Source: Vicingaceae bacterium (GTDB lineage Bacteria > Bacteroidota > Bacteroidia > Flavobacteriales_E > Vicingaceae). From it: a stretch of 64,000 nucleotides of DNA. The notes below the pieces were generated by a model. The model had not been told where the DNA came from. It saw only the letters and a program-made list of their open reading frames with translations, and did not search any database. The translations under genes were made by a program, and so were the position numbers. The stretch covers positions 1 through 64,000 of the forward strand of contig BPHE01000002.1 of NCBI GenBank assembly GCA_026003395.1. The letters are read 5' to 3'. Shown one piece after another: positions 1-8,442 of this stretch; the first letter of the stretch is position 1, and each line of letters starts with the position of its first letter.

Positions 1-234
1 AAAATCAAAAGCAAGATACATCAATCCATAAAGCCCCCAAAAGGTCAATATGCCCGAAGCAGAAATTTTTATCAATTCTGAAATGGGAACATGCTTAAAA
101 TAATACATTGCTAAAATTAGCACAAACGAAAAGAATATGATATTGGCCGACGCAAATGTAAAGAAAGTATGCACAGCAATCATAACTCCCCAAAGCATTG
201 CATAATACCAACGATTAAACCCAAACTTTTCCAT
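1..234 (-). CDS. Partial polytopic membrane protein, 5' end supplied by IS
   Basis: An open frame of 78 codons runs off the left edge. It is very hydrophobic, with at least three likely membrane segments, and I do not recognise a family. Its only visible ATG (232-234) lies inside the neighbouring insertion sequence: the first five or so residues (MEKFG) are encoded by the IS terminal repeat, and native sequence begins at the TTAA target at 215-218. The original 5' end of the gene is therefore probably lost or displaced, and any product would be an IS-fused protein. The sequence right of the IS (from 1967) does not continue the same frame, because an in-frame stop is met at once. Confidence 0.5.
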   Translation of the reverse strand, partial: MEKFGFNRWYYAMLWGVMIAVHTFFTFASANIIFFSFVLILAMYYFKHVPISELIKISASGILTFWGLYGLMYLAFDF

Positions 235-1962
235 TTTTAGACAATACATATTTCCAATTTCTCTAATATCTCTTTATATTTCTTTGGATATTCGGCTTTT
301 TTCCACTCCTCTCCTATCTGTATACTCTGTATCCTACTCAACATCTCTATTATGTCCTTCGGACTGTGTTGGCTTTCCATCTTCTTTTCCTTCAACTTCC
401 TCTGTATCCGGTACCAATACACCATCGCCAAATAATGCACAAACATCCATCCTTCCAATGTCTCTTTGTCCCGAACATACATCCTGTCCGCTTCCAATAC
501 ATTCTTAAACACATCATACATCTGCTCTATAGCATGCCGGCTCTTATACATCTCATATATCTTCTTCCCTTCCTCTTCCTCTACATTGGTAATGATGAGC
601 CAACGTCCCAAAACGATGCTGGATAGAATGATAATTCTCTATGCTGTATCCTTCGTATTGTTTCTCTATCCGTAGCAAATAATCCCGTTCCTCTTCTGCC
701 TGCAGATGCTCCATCAAAAAACACATATATCCATCGGTTATCTTTTTTATACCGGTAATACCATATGGGTCGATCCTGATAAATAAAAAAACCTGTCCAT
801 TCCCGTTTGTCGGATTGTCTTAGCCGGTCTTCTTCTATCAGCGACGAGTCCCGCTTCAATGGCATCACATAATGCAATCCCTCCTCTTCCAGATACTTCC
901 GGTTCTCTTCTGAATTAAATCCTTTGTCGCCTATCACCACACATTGTTTTACGCCGCTTTCTGCAATGGCATTTTTCAGGGTCTTTACATCGCTGATGTC
1001 TCCGCTTAACACCCGATAATACAAAGGCATTTGCTGTTCATACCCATATAAACATAGAAAGTTGATTTGCGGACGAAATTGCCATTGGGCATTGTATCCT
1101 TTCTGATTAAGCCCTAATTGTTGGGATTGAGAAAAAACATGGGTAATGTCTATCAAAAGATGCCGGGAGCTATCTGTCATTAGTTTCTGAAAAAATGCTA
1201 CGATTTTTTTTCGTTGTATGCCTATCTGTTCAAGCATCTGACTGCATTTTTGAGGTGTGATGGTGGGTATGGAAAGAAGGTGTTTAAGATAAGTAAAAGC
1301 ATAGTGAAGGGGATAGTTTTTCATAGGTGCCTGATGGAGCAACCGCATATAGGTGTAAAGCAGAAGATATTTCCACTCGTTGGGGAAAGTGGATTGCAGG
1401 GCTTGAAGCAGGTCGGTGTTGTGCTGGAAGAGCCATTGAGACAATCCATATTCATAAACGGAGATGTGTTGGAGAGCTTCTTGCAGTTTTCTGCGTTTGC
1501 TTTTGATGATGCCGTTTTTGGTAATTCGGCCGATACAACCCAAGGTGATTTTAACGGGTCTTCCACCTTTTTCTTTGGAGCGTTTGCTGGTGATTTGGTA
1601 GAGGTAAAGGTATCCGTTGATAGAGCGGATTTCTGTTCCTTTTGTTTTGAATTGAAGGGCCCATTTAGGGATTTTGGAGGATTTTTTGGTTTTTGATTTT
1701 TGTGGAGTTTTGGAACGGGAGGAGGATTGAGTTGATTTTTTTGTTTTTCATAGTATTGTTTATTTAGACAATACATAAAGATAAGCACAAAATAAGGGAA
1801 ACGGGATAATTTTAAGAAAAAAATATCAGCAGTATGATGTGGAAAACAGGTGGGATAAGGATAAGAGAAGGTATTTACAAAAAATGAAGGGTAAAGTAGA
1901 TAGAAATCAGGCAGAACAATACTTGCATAGGTTGTATGGCTTAAAATCGTAAAAGTTTGGGG
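219..1962 (-). mobile_element. TTAA-targeting IS, copy 1 (decayed)
   Basis: A 1744-bp element bounded by inverted ends ACCCAAACTTTT (left) and AAAAGTTTGGGG (right), with TTAA directly outside both ends (215-218 and 1963-1966). It is nearly identical to the element at 2857-4579, including the long non-coding stretch upstream of the transposase gene. Its transposase frame is broken by several single-base indels, so this copy should not make its own transposase but could be moved by that of the second copy. Confidence 0.85.
237..1752 (-). pseudogene. Frameshifted IS4/IS1634-superfamily transposase
   Basis: This is the decayed counterpart of the intact transposase at 2875-4389. Comparing the two shows two single-base losses in A-runs just after the ATG (about 1732-1752), which lead to an early stop, an extra base near 709 that ruins the frame after the WIYVFFD stretch, and another extra base near 595-599. 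The remaining pieces are an open frame at 581-1543 holding the first two acidic residues of the DDE site, and one at 237-611 holding the YKSRHAIE part of the YREK signature. Homopolymer length errors in the assembly could mimic some of these changes. Confidence 0.8.
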
Positions 1963-2032
1963 TTAAATAAAATTTTTTCATTACTTTATGTATGATAGAA
2001 TGATTTTATGTACATTTACGCAAAAAATAAAT

Positions 2033-2773
2033 ATGAAAACTATCAAAGAAAATTTAAGGAACCTTTATTCTGGTAAATGGAAAAACTTAAAGAGTAAAAT
2101 TCGAAAGTTGGATAATCCTGACGACATTCATTGTCCGCATTTATTATCAACAACAGATGAATTTGAAAAGGCGTGGAATCAATCAGATATTAAAATGATG
2201 ATTTTTGGAATTAGAACTAATACTTGGGGAATTAAGGATATTAGCAAAGATACAATAGAAGATTTAATGAATCTTTATGAAGAGTTTTATTTTGGAGGAG
2301 GTAATTGGAAATATGCCCAAACATTTTGGAATTATTTTTATTCTATTCAGGAATTATTAAAATGTCGCCTAAATAAAAAAGTAAGTGTAATATGGAATAA
2401 TGTGTACAAGATTGAGAATGCACCATGGGATATTGAAAATAAATATTTTAATGTTACTTTGGAAGAGGTTGAAATCTTTCGTCCAAATGTAATATTGCTT
2501 TTGGGGTTAGATGCAAGGTATACTTTACTTTCAAATATTTTTGGACAAAGTAATCTCAAAGTGGACGATTATTGGGATGATGAGAAATCGCTCTATTCAT
2601 TAAATATTGATAGTTTAAGTATAGAACCAAAAATAGAACCAAAAATAGAACCAAAAATAAAAAAATATTTAAAAAAAATAATTATTACATATCATCCAAA
2701 TGCACGTGGAGAATCTGGAATTAAAATGAAATATCTTATTGAACATCTTTCTAATGAACTTAAGAGTTTATAA
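2033..2773 (+). CDS. Possible uracil-DNA-glycosylase-like protein, IS passenger
   Basis: A 246-residue protein on the ATG at 2033; the frame is open upstream to 1988, but a TACATTTA promoter-like box at 2011-2018 favours the later start. Visible motifs are MMIFGIRTNTWG near residue 47, a VIWNNVYKIE stretch in the middle, PNVILLLG, and TYHPNARG near the C-terminus. This order (Gly-rich loop, WNN, late HPN) recalls the uracil-DNA glycosylase superfamily, but the match is weak and inferred. A three-fold IEPK repeat precedes the last strand. The gene is AT-rich and lies alone between two directly oriented copies of one IS, which suggests horizontal gain. A hypothetical protein of mobile DNA is the safe reading. 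Confidence 0.5.
   Translation: MKTIKENLRNLYSGKWKNLKSKIRKLDNPDDIHCPHLLSTTDEFEKAWNQSDIKMMIFGIRTNTWGIKDISKDTIEDLMNLYEEFYFGGGNWKYAQTFWNYFYSIQELLKCRLNKKVSVIWNNVYKIENAPWDIENKYFNVTLEEVEIFRPNVILLLGLDARYTLLSNIFGQSNLKVDDYWDDEKSLYSLNIDSLSIEPKIEPKIEPKIKKYLKKIIITYHPNARGESGIKMKYLIEHLSNELKSL
2620..2658 (+). repeat. Short in-frame tandem repeat coding IEPK x3
   Basis: The 12-base unit ATAGAACCAAAA is repeated three times inside the passenger gene, giving IEPKIEPKIEPKIKK. As the unit is a multiple of three, copy-number slippage would keep the frame. Confidence 0.8.
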
Positions 2774-2856
2774 AACAAAATTATTGTATGCCTTAATAAA
2801 ATGTTCATAGGCATAATAAATAATAGAATTGTCGCGAAACAATGTTGGAAGTTTAA

Positions 2857-4579
2857 ACCCAAACTTTTCCATTTTTAGACAATACATATTTCCAATTTTT
2901 CTAATATCTCTTTATATTTCTTTGGATATCCGGCTCTTTTCCACTCCTCTCCTATCTGTATACTCTGTATCCTACTCATCATCTCTATTATGTCCTTCGG
3001 ACTGTGTTGGCTTTCCATCTTCTTTTCCTTCAACTTCCTCTGTATCCGGTACCAATACACCATCGCCAAATAATGCACAAACATCCATCCTTCCAATGTC
3101 TCTTTGTCCCGAACATACATCCTGTCTGCTTCCAATACATTCTTAAACACATCATACATCTGCTCTATAGCATGCCGGCTCTTATACATCTCATATATCT
3201 TCTTCCCTTCATCTTCCTCTACATTGGTAATAATAGCCAACGTCCCAAAACGATGCTGGATAGAATGATAATTTTCTATGTTGTATCCTTCGTATTGTTT
3301 CTCTATCCGTAGCAAATAATCCCGCACCTCTTCTGCCCGTAAATGCTCATCAAAAAACACATATATCCATCGGTTATCTTTTTTATACCGGTAATACCAT
3401 AGGGGTCGATCCTGATAAATAAAAAAACCTGTCCATTCCCGTTTGTCGGATTGTCTTAGCCGGTCTTCTTCTATCAGCGACGAGTCCCGCTTCAATGGCA
3501 TCACATAATGCAATCCCTCCTCTTCCAGATACTTCCGGTTCTCTTCTGAATTAAATCCTTTGTCGCCTATCACCACACATTGTTTTACGCCGCTTTCTGC
3601 AATGGCATTTTTCAGTGTCTTTACATCGCTGATGTCTCCGCTTAACACCCGGTAATACAATGGCATCTGTTGCTCATACCCATACAAACATAGAAAGTTG
3701 ACTTGCGGACGAAATTCCCATTGGGCGTTGTATCCTTTCTGATTCAATCCTAATTGTTGGGATTGAGAAAAAACATGTGTAATGTCTATCAAAAGATGTT
3801 TAGAGGTATCTGTCATTAGTTTCTGAAAGAATGCTACGATTTTTTTTCGTTGTATGCCCACCTGTTCAAGCATCTGACTGCATTTTTGGGGAGTGATGGT
3901 GGGCATGGAAAGGAGGTGTTGTAGGTAAGTAAACGCATAGTGAAGGGGATAGTTTTTCATAGGTGCCTGGTGAAGCAAACGCATATAGGTGCAGAGCAAA
4001 AGATATTTCCACTCGTTGGGGAAAGTGGATTGCAGGGCTTGAAGCAGGTCGGTGTTTTGGTGGAAGAGCCAATGAGACAATCCATATTCATAGATGGAGA
4101 GGTGTTGGAGGGCTTCTTCCATTTTTCTGCGTTTGCTTTTGATGATACCGTTTTTGGTTAAGCGGCCGATACAACCGAGGGTGATTTTAACGGGTCTTCC
4201 GCCTTTTTCTTTGGAGCGTTTGCTGGTGATTTGATAGAGGTAAAGGTATCCGTTGATAGAGCGGATTTCGGTTCCTTTTGTTTTGAATTGAAGGGCCCAT
4301 TTAGGGATTTTGGAGGATTTTTTGGTTTTTGATTTTTGTGGAGTTTTGGAACGGGAGGAGGATGGGGTTGATTTTTTTTGTTTTTTCATAGTAAAAGATA
4401 ATGACAAAATAAGGAAAACGGGATAATTTTAAGAAAAAAATATCAGCAGTATGATGTGGAAAACAGGTGGGATAAGGATAAGAGAAGGTATTTACAAAAA
4501 ATGAAGGGTAAAGTAGATAGAAATCAGGCAGAACAATACTTGCATAGGTTGTATGGCTTAAAATCGTAATAGTTTGGGT
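2857..4579 (-). mobile_element. TTAA-targeting IS, copy 2 (intact)
   Basis: A 1723-bp element with termini ACCCAAACTTTT and AGTTTGGGT, flanked by TTAA at 2853-2856 and 4580-4583. Its right end lies inside the IS4-family copy at 4584-5612, exactly at the TTAA found uninterrupted in the sister copy near 7303. Its left flank, however, is not the missing part of that IS4 copy, so the present flanks are not those of one simple insertion. Confidence 0.85.
2875..4389 (-). CDS. IS4/IS1634-superfamily DDE transposase
   Basis: Transposase of 504 residues that catalyses strand transfer of the surrounding IS. The N-terminus is Lys/Ser-rich and basic. The DDE core shows LLIDITHVF (Asp about 202), VVIGDKGFNSEENR (Asp about 276) and the YREK signature as YKSRHAIEQMYDVFK (Glu about 409), followed by a helical tail with EGWMFVHYLA. 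The start at 4389 (MKKQKKS) is preferred over the upstream extension to 4407 because copy 1 keeps the same ATG context. The coding strand faces the left IS end, with roughly 190 bases of non-coding IS sequence upstream of the start. The family is of the IS4 superfamily; the TTAA target is unusual for it and recalls piggyBac, but the protein does not look like piggyBac. Confidence 0.85.
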   Translation of the reverse strand: MKKQKKSTPSSSRSKTPQKSKTKKSSKIPKWALQFKTKGTEIRSINGYLYLYQITSKRSKEKGGRPVKITLGCIGRLTKNGIIKSKRRKMEEALQHLSIYEYGLSHWLFHQNTDLLQALQSTFPNEWKYLLLCTYMRLLHQAPMKNYPLHYAFTYLQHLLSMPTITPQKCSQMLEQVGIQRKKIVAFFQKLMTDTSKHLLIDITHVFSQSQQLGLNQKGYNAQWEFRPQVNFLCLYGYEQQMPLYYRVLSGDISDVKTLKNAIAESGVKQCVVIGDKGFNSEENRKYLEEEGLHYVMPLKRDSSLIEEDRLRQSDKREWTGFFIYQDRPLWYYRYKKDNRWIYVFFDEHLRAEEVRDYLLRIEKQYEGYNIENYHSIQHRFGTLAIITNVEEDEGKKIYEMYKSRHAIEQMYDVFKNVLEADRMYVRDKETLEGWMFVHYLAMVYWYRIQRKLKEKKMESQHSPKDIIEMMSRIQSIQIGEEWKRAGYPKKYKEILEKLEICIV

Positions 4580-4583
4580 TTAA

Positions 4584-5517
4584 ACAATAGTTCTATCTGC
4601 CATCGTTTTTTGTAAATCAAAGCCACATGTCCTGCATCCATTTCCATCAGATTGGTGATAAATTCAAAGCAACGTTGATTTTCTTCATCCCAATAGGCGA
4701 TTCGGCGCAATTGAATGCTTTTTTGTCGCACGCCTTTCTCTATTATATCAATGCTTATCATTTCGTCTTTTATCACCCCGGCATCCGTATGATCAGGAAT
4801 TTCATTTTCTTCTATCGCACGATATACGGCATTGGACTTTAATCTTGTCACAAAATATATCCCCTGCATGTTAAACCGGTCAAAAACTTTGTAATCATTA
4901 TACCCTCTGTCAAACACAAATATTTTATCTTTTTCCAATTGCATATGCTTGAAGGATTGCTTGTCATGAACATTGGCCGATGAAAACCACACAAGCCTGG
5001 GCACCTTCTCTTGCAGGTTAATTTGAGTATGCACCTTGATACCGCCTTTGCGTCTGCCGTTTTGAGGTTTTCTGCCCACACTTTTTAATATGTCCTTGAA
5101 GAGTGATATAGTGGTAGAGTCGATAATCTCTACCTTGTTCTCCCAACCGTAGGTATTCCGGCTGTCCGAAATAAGTGTACGATATTTTTTTAACAATGCA
5201 TAATAGATGTCTCTAAATACCAAATGGCTTCTACGCTTGTTTGCATCGCTCAAGGTGCTTCTAAAAGGAATGTGTTTCAAGTGAAAATGATGGGTTTTTC
5301 CCTTTAATCCCAACATTGATGCAGCAATCTCCCTCAATGAACTGCAGTGTGCAAATGTGGCAAATAGCATAGTGATAAGATGGTCGCAAGTATCAAACTT
5401 TTTTACATAATGATCGGCTTTGTGTTTCCGGGCAATAGATTTGACTTTTTGGAAATCAACAAAAGAAATCAGCTGTCCGAAAACAGATTGTCCAAAAAAA
5501 TAACTACTTTTGCTCAT
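4584..5517 (-). pseudogene. IS4-family transposase, C-terminus removed
   Basis: The first 311 or so residues are almost identical to the complete transposase at 7022-8239. The frame is cut just after YKKRWQIELLFK, where the TTAA-IS begins, and ends at a stop at 4558 inside that IS. The catalytic Asp residues and the YREK Glu are still present, but the last about 90 residues are gone, so activity is unlikely. Confidence 0.9.
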
Positions 5518-5549
5518 GGTGGTTAAGTTTTGTTTTATACAAAACTAAG

Positions 5550-5580
5550 TTAAAAAGTGAGGCAAAATTGCCTCACTTTT
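5550..5580. terminator. Hairpin upstream of IS4 transposase, copy A
   Basis: GTGAGGCAAAATTGCCTCAC with A-runs on one side and T-runs on the other, giving a two-way intrinsic terminator between the outer IS end and the transposase start. It probably blocks read-through from flanking genes into the transposase. The same hairpin occurs at 8272-8302. Confidence 0.75.
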
Positions 5581-5686
5581 TTTTAAAAAAATTTTTTTGT
5601 CGGACAACAGTGATTTGAAACATAACTTAAACAAACAAGCCAATTTTTTTTCAGTAAAATCAAATCAATTAAATTCAAAATTTTAT

Positions 5687-5694
5687 TAACTTTG
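5687..5694 (+). promoter_or_regulatory. rpsP promoter -7 box (TAACTTTG), copy A
   Basis: Matches the Bacteroidota -7 consensus TAnnTTTG and lies 28 bases before the rpsP ATG. A clear TTTG -33 box is not seen. The IS4 end is about 75 bases upstream, so the promoter is intact. Confidence 0.55.
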
Positions 5695-5722
5695 CAGCTC
5701 AAATTTTAAAAACAAAAAAAGT

Positions 5723-6217
5723 ATGCCTACTAAAATCAGATTGCAAAGACATGGTAAAAAGGGCTACCCTTTTTATCATATTGTAGTAGCGGACAGTCGT
5801 GCCCCACGGGATGGGAAGTTTATTGAAAAATTAGGCATCTACAATCCCAACACGAATCCTGCTACCATTGAGATTGACTTTGAAAGAACGCTATGGTGGT
5901 ATAGCAATGGTGCACAACCCACCGACACAGCAAGAGCCATTTTGTCGTACAAAGGTGTTCTTTATCGTCATCATCTTAACAAAGGCGTGAAAAAAGGCGC
6001 CCTAACACAAGAAGAAGCCGATAAAAAGTTTGAAGCTTGGTTGAAACAAAAAGAAGAAAAAATTAATCAAAAACGCGATCGCCTGGCACAAAAAGCTGCC
6101 CAACAAAAAGAAGCTGCTTTGAAAGCAGAAAAAGAATATGCAAAAAACCGCGAAAAACAAGCTGCGGAACAAAACCAGCCACAAACAGCAGAATCCGGTG
6201 AAGAACAAGCCGGGTAA
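5723..6217 (+). CDS. rpsP: 30S ribosomal protein bS16, copy A
   Basis: Ribosomal protein bS16, an assembly and stability factor of the 30S 5' domain. The first about 85 residues carry the family signature ([20 protein letters not shown], then [12 protein letters not shown]). The 164-residue length is about twice the usual 80-90, owing to a Lys/Glu/Ala/Gln-rich tail from about residue 100 that is probably coiled coil or disordered; such tails are common in this phylum. rimM follows after 33 bases, the usual rpsP-rimM ribosome-maturation order. The protein is identical to copy B at 8443, so one copy is redundant. Confidence 0.95.
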   Translation: MPTKIRLQRHGKKGYPFYHIVVADSRAPRDGKFIEKLGIYNPNTNPATIEIDFERTLWWYSNGAQPTDTARAILSYKGVLYRHHLNKGVKKGALTQEEADKKFEAWLKQKEEKINQKRDRLAQKAAQQKEAALKAEKEYAKNREKQAAEQNQPQTAESGEEQAG

Positions 6218-6250
6218 CATTCTGTATGCTGTTCATAGTGGATATTCATT

Positions 6251-6790
6251 ATGAATATTCAAGAATGTTTTGAATTGGGATATATTACTCGCCCTTTAGG
6301 ATTAAAGGGCGAGTTTCTTATTAAACTTGACACCGACCATCCCGGAAACTATTACAATTTAGAATATGCTTTCTTTCAGATGAATCCGGGGGATGAAGAG
6401 CTGGTACCTTTTTTCTTCGAGCGTTGCAGTGCCCATAAAACCCACCTCATCAGAGTTTCTTGTGAAGGAATCAATTCTATCGAAGATGCAGAAAAATTCA
6501 GGGGAAAAAAAGTTTTTCTCCCAATCAGCATGTTACCTAAAAAAAAAGACAAGGATTTTTATTTTCACGAAGTTATTGGGTTTACATTGCACGACCGCAA
6601 CCATGGTGAAATTGGCAAAGTTCTGGACATTCTGGAACAACCGGCACACGCCATATTTGTCACACAAAAAAATCAAAAAGAAATTCTGATTCCCATTCAA
6701 GATCATGTGATAATTTCGGTCGACCGTCAAAAAAAGATAATCTTTCTCGATTGCCCTGAAGGGCTCATTGATTTATATCTAAATGCCTGA
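6251..6790 (+). CDS. rimM: Ribosome maturation factor RimM, copy A
   Basis: RimM, 179 residues, binds uS19 and assists 30S head assembly. The N-terminal RimM domain shows GYITRPLGLKGEFLIKL (residues about 9-25). The C-terminal PRC-barrel covers roughly residues 98-175 (EVIGFTLHD, GKVLDILEQPAHAIFV, ILIPI). The reading frame overlaps the start of trmN6 by 8 bases, so the two are translationally linked. It is identical to the copy at 8971. Confidence 0.95.
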   Translation: MNIQECFELGYITRPLGLKGEFLIKLDTDHPGNYYNLEYAFFQMNPGDEELVPFFFERCSAHKTHLIRVSCEGINSIEDAEKFRGKKVFLPISMLPKKKDKDFYFHEVIGFTLHDRNHGEIGKVLDILEQPAHAIFVTQKNQKEILIPIQDHVIISVDRQKKIIFLDCPEGLIDLYLNA

Positions 6791-6917
6791 AAAAGATATA
6801 TTTCGGCTGAAACAATTTTCGGTAAGCCACAGCCGGAGTTTGCAAAAAGTTACAACCGACAGCATCATCCTGGGATCGCTGATTATACCGTTTCACCGGA
6901 CCGGCTATTGGTTGGAC
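6783..6917 (+). pseudogene. trmN6: trmN6 5' fragment cut by IS4 copy B
   Basis: The first 45 codons match the intact trmN6 at 9503 and end in GYWLD just before the S-adenosylmethionine-binding glycine motif. The frame then enters the IS left end and stops at 6968. It lacks the catalytic domain and cannot be functional. Confidence 0.9.
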
Positions 6918-7021
6918 TATTGTCCGATAAAAATCAAAAGTAGTAATTTTATTTATCAAAAATATTGATTTTATTGAGGTTGTTTTTTTAATTTGAAATA
7001 TAAGCCCCCCCCTTTTTTATT

Positions 7022-8239
7022 CTATGTATTGTCAAATTTTAAATGAAGTTGACAGTTAGGTGGTTGGTTTTCTTTTATCCAATCTTTCTCAGGATTCTCA
7101 AGAAACTTTATTAAATGTATGTAGTTGAACAAATGTAATCTGCAGAAACTTACAAGATTGGAAAATGCCCATCTTCTTTTGACCACTTTTTTTATGATGG
7201 TCATCAATAAATTGACCATGAGTATGCACCATATTTGTATTTTAATCGCATTTTCGTTATCTCCAAGAAAAAACTTCAGTGGAAAGTTATGCTTCAGTTG
7301 TTTAAACAATAGTTCTATCTGCCATCGTTTTTTGTAAATCAAAGCCACATGTCCTGCATCCATTTCCATCAGATTGGTGATAAATTCAAAGCAACGTTGA
7401 TTTTCTTCATCCCAATAGGCGATTCGGCGCAATTGAATGCTTTTTTGTCGCACGCCTTTCTCTATTATATCAATGCTTATCATTTCGTCTTTTATCACCC
7501 CGGCATCCGTATGATCAGGAATTTCATTTTCTTTTATTGCACCATATACGGCATTGGACTTTAATCTTGTCACAAAATATATCCCCTGCATGTTAAACCG
7601 GTCAAAAACTTTGTAATCATTATACCCTCTGTCAAACACAAATATTTTATCTTTTTCCAATTGCATATGCTTGAAGGATTGCTTGTCATGAACATTGGCC
7701 GATGAAAACCACACAAGCCTGGGCACCTTCTCTTGCAGGTTAATTTGAGTATGCACCTTGATACCGCCTTTGCGTCTGCCGTTTTGAGGTTTTCTGCCCA
7801 CACTTTTTAATATGTCCTTGAAGAGTGATATAGTGGTAGAGTCGATAATCTCTACCTTGTTCTCCCAACCGTAGGTATTCCGGCTGTCCGAAATAAGTGT
7901 ACGATATTTTTTTAACAATGTATAATAGATGTCTCTAAATACCAAATGGCTTCTACGCTTGTTTGCATCGCTCAAGGTGCTTCTAAAAGGAATGTGTTTC
8001 AAGTGAAAATGATGGGTTTTTCCCTTTAATCCCAACATTGATGCAGCAATCTCCCTCAATGAACTGCAGTGTGCAAATGTGGCAAATAGCATAGTGATAA
8101 GATGGTCGCAAGTATCAAACTTTTTTACATAATGATCGGCTTTGTATTTCCGGGCAATAGATTTGACTTTTTGGAAATCAACAAAAGAAATCAGCTGTCC
8201 GAAAACAGATTGTCCAAAAAAATAACTACTTTTGCTCAT
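7022..8239 (-). CDS. IS4-family DDE transposase
   Basis: Complete 405-residue transposase. An N-terminal DUF4372-like region (FGQLISFVDF, about residues 13-22) precedes the DDE core: EIIDSTTISLF (Asp133), FVFDRGYNDY (Asp203) and the YREK signature YKKRWQIELLFKQLK (Tyr302, Arg305, Glu309, Lys316). The C-terminal part contains FLGDNENAIKIQIWC, a stretch shared with the transposase at 50095. All catalytic residues are present, so the element is probably active and may also act on the truncated copy A. Confidence 0.92.
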   Translation of the reverse strand: MSKSSYFFGQSVFGQLISFVDFQKVKSIARKYKADHYVKKFDTCDHLITMLFATFAHCSSLREIAASMLGLKGKTHHFHLKHIPFRSTLSDANKRRSHLVFRDIYYTLLKKYRTLISDSRNTYGWENKVEIIDSTTISLFKDILKSVGRKPQNGRRKGGIKVHTQINLQEKVPRLVWFSSANVHDKQSFKHMQLEKDKIFVFDRGYNDYKVFDRFNMQGIYFVTRLKSNAVYGAIKENEIPDHTDAGVIKDEMISIDIIEKGVRQKSIQLRRIAYWDEENQRCFEFITNLMEMDAGHVALIYKKRWQIELLFKQLKHNFPLKFFLGDNENAIKIQIWCILMVNLLMTIIKKVVKRRWAFSNLVSFCRLHLFNYIHLIKFLENPEKDWIKENQPPNCQLHLKFDNT

Positions 8240-8271
8240 GGTGGTTAAGTTTTGTTTTATACAAAACTAAG

Positions 8272-8302
8272 TTAAAAAGTGAGGCAAAATTGCCTCACTT
8301 TT
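8272..8302. terminator. Hairpin upstream of IS4 transposase, copy B
   Basis: The same GTGAGGCAA / TTGCCTCAC palindrome with a T-run as in copy A. It lies about 35 bases upstream of the transposase ATG and would stop transcription entering from the rpsP side. Confidence 0.75.
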
Positions 8303-8408
8303 TTTTAAAAAAATTTTTTTGTCGGACAACAGTGATTTGAAACATAACTTAAACAAACAAGCCAATTTTTTTTCAGTAAAATCAAATCAATTAAATTCAA
8401 AATTTTAT

Positions 8409-8416
8409 TAACTTTG
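8409..8416 (+). promoter_or_regulatory. rpsP promoter -7 box (TAACTTTG), copy B
   Basis: Same TAnnTTTG box as in copy A. The spacing to the ATG is two bases shorter because one A and one G are missing near the start codon. Confidence 0.55.
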
Positions 8417-8442
8417 CAGCTCAAATTTTAAAACAAAAAAAT

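Larger units (their letters stand above)
4584..5612 (-). mobile_element. IS4-family element copy A, truncated
   Basis: Only the right part survives. Its right end (GTCGGACAACAGTG, ending at 5612) joins the rpsP upstream region at the same base as in the full copy that ends at 8334. The left part is replaced by the TTAA-IS. It contains the hairpin at 5550-5580. Confidence 0.85.
5613..6917. repeat. Tandem duplication rpsP-rimM-trmN6', left copy
   Basis: This stretch is repeated at 8335-9637. The only differences I see are two bases near the rpsP start codon. The left copy starts exactly at the right end of IS4 copy A and ends at the left end of IS4 copy B within trmN6. Confidence 0.95.
6916..8334 (-). 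mobile_element. IS4-family element copy B, complete
   Basis: About 1.42 kb, with ends ACTATTGTCCGATAAAAA (left) and, read inward from the right, CACTGTTGTCCGACAAAAA. No short target duplication is present: the left flank is trmN6 and the right flank is the region upstream of rpsP. Instead the element is flanked on both sides by the 1.3-kb rpsP-rimM-trmN6' repeat. It shares the TIR core CACTnTTGTCC with the element at 49996-51475. Confidence 0.85.

Noticed and set aside
284-626. Plus-strand open frames opposite the transposase genes (also at 2829-3312)
   Set aside because: They are antisense of the transposase coding sequence, follow its codon pattern in both IS copies, and have no start signals of their own.
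1321-1788. A 155-residue Pro/Lys-rich frame in IS copy 1
   Set aside because: It is a shifted reading of the transposase N-terminal coding region created by the single-base losses after the start codon.
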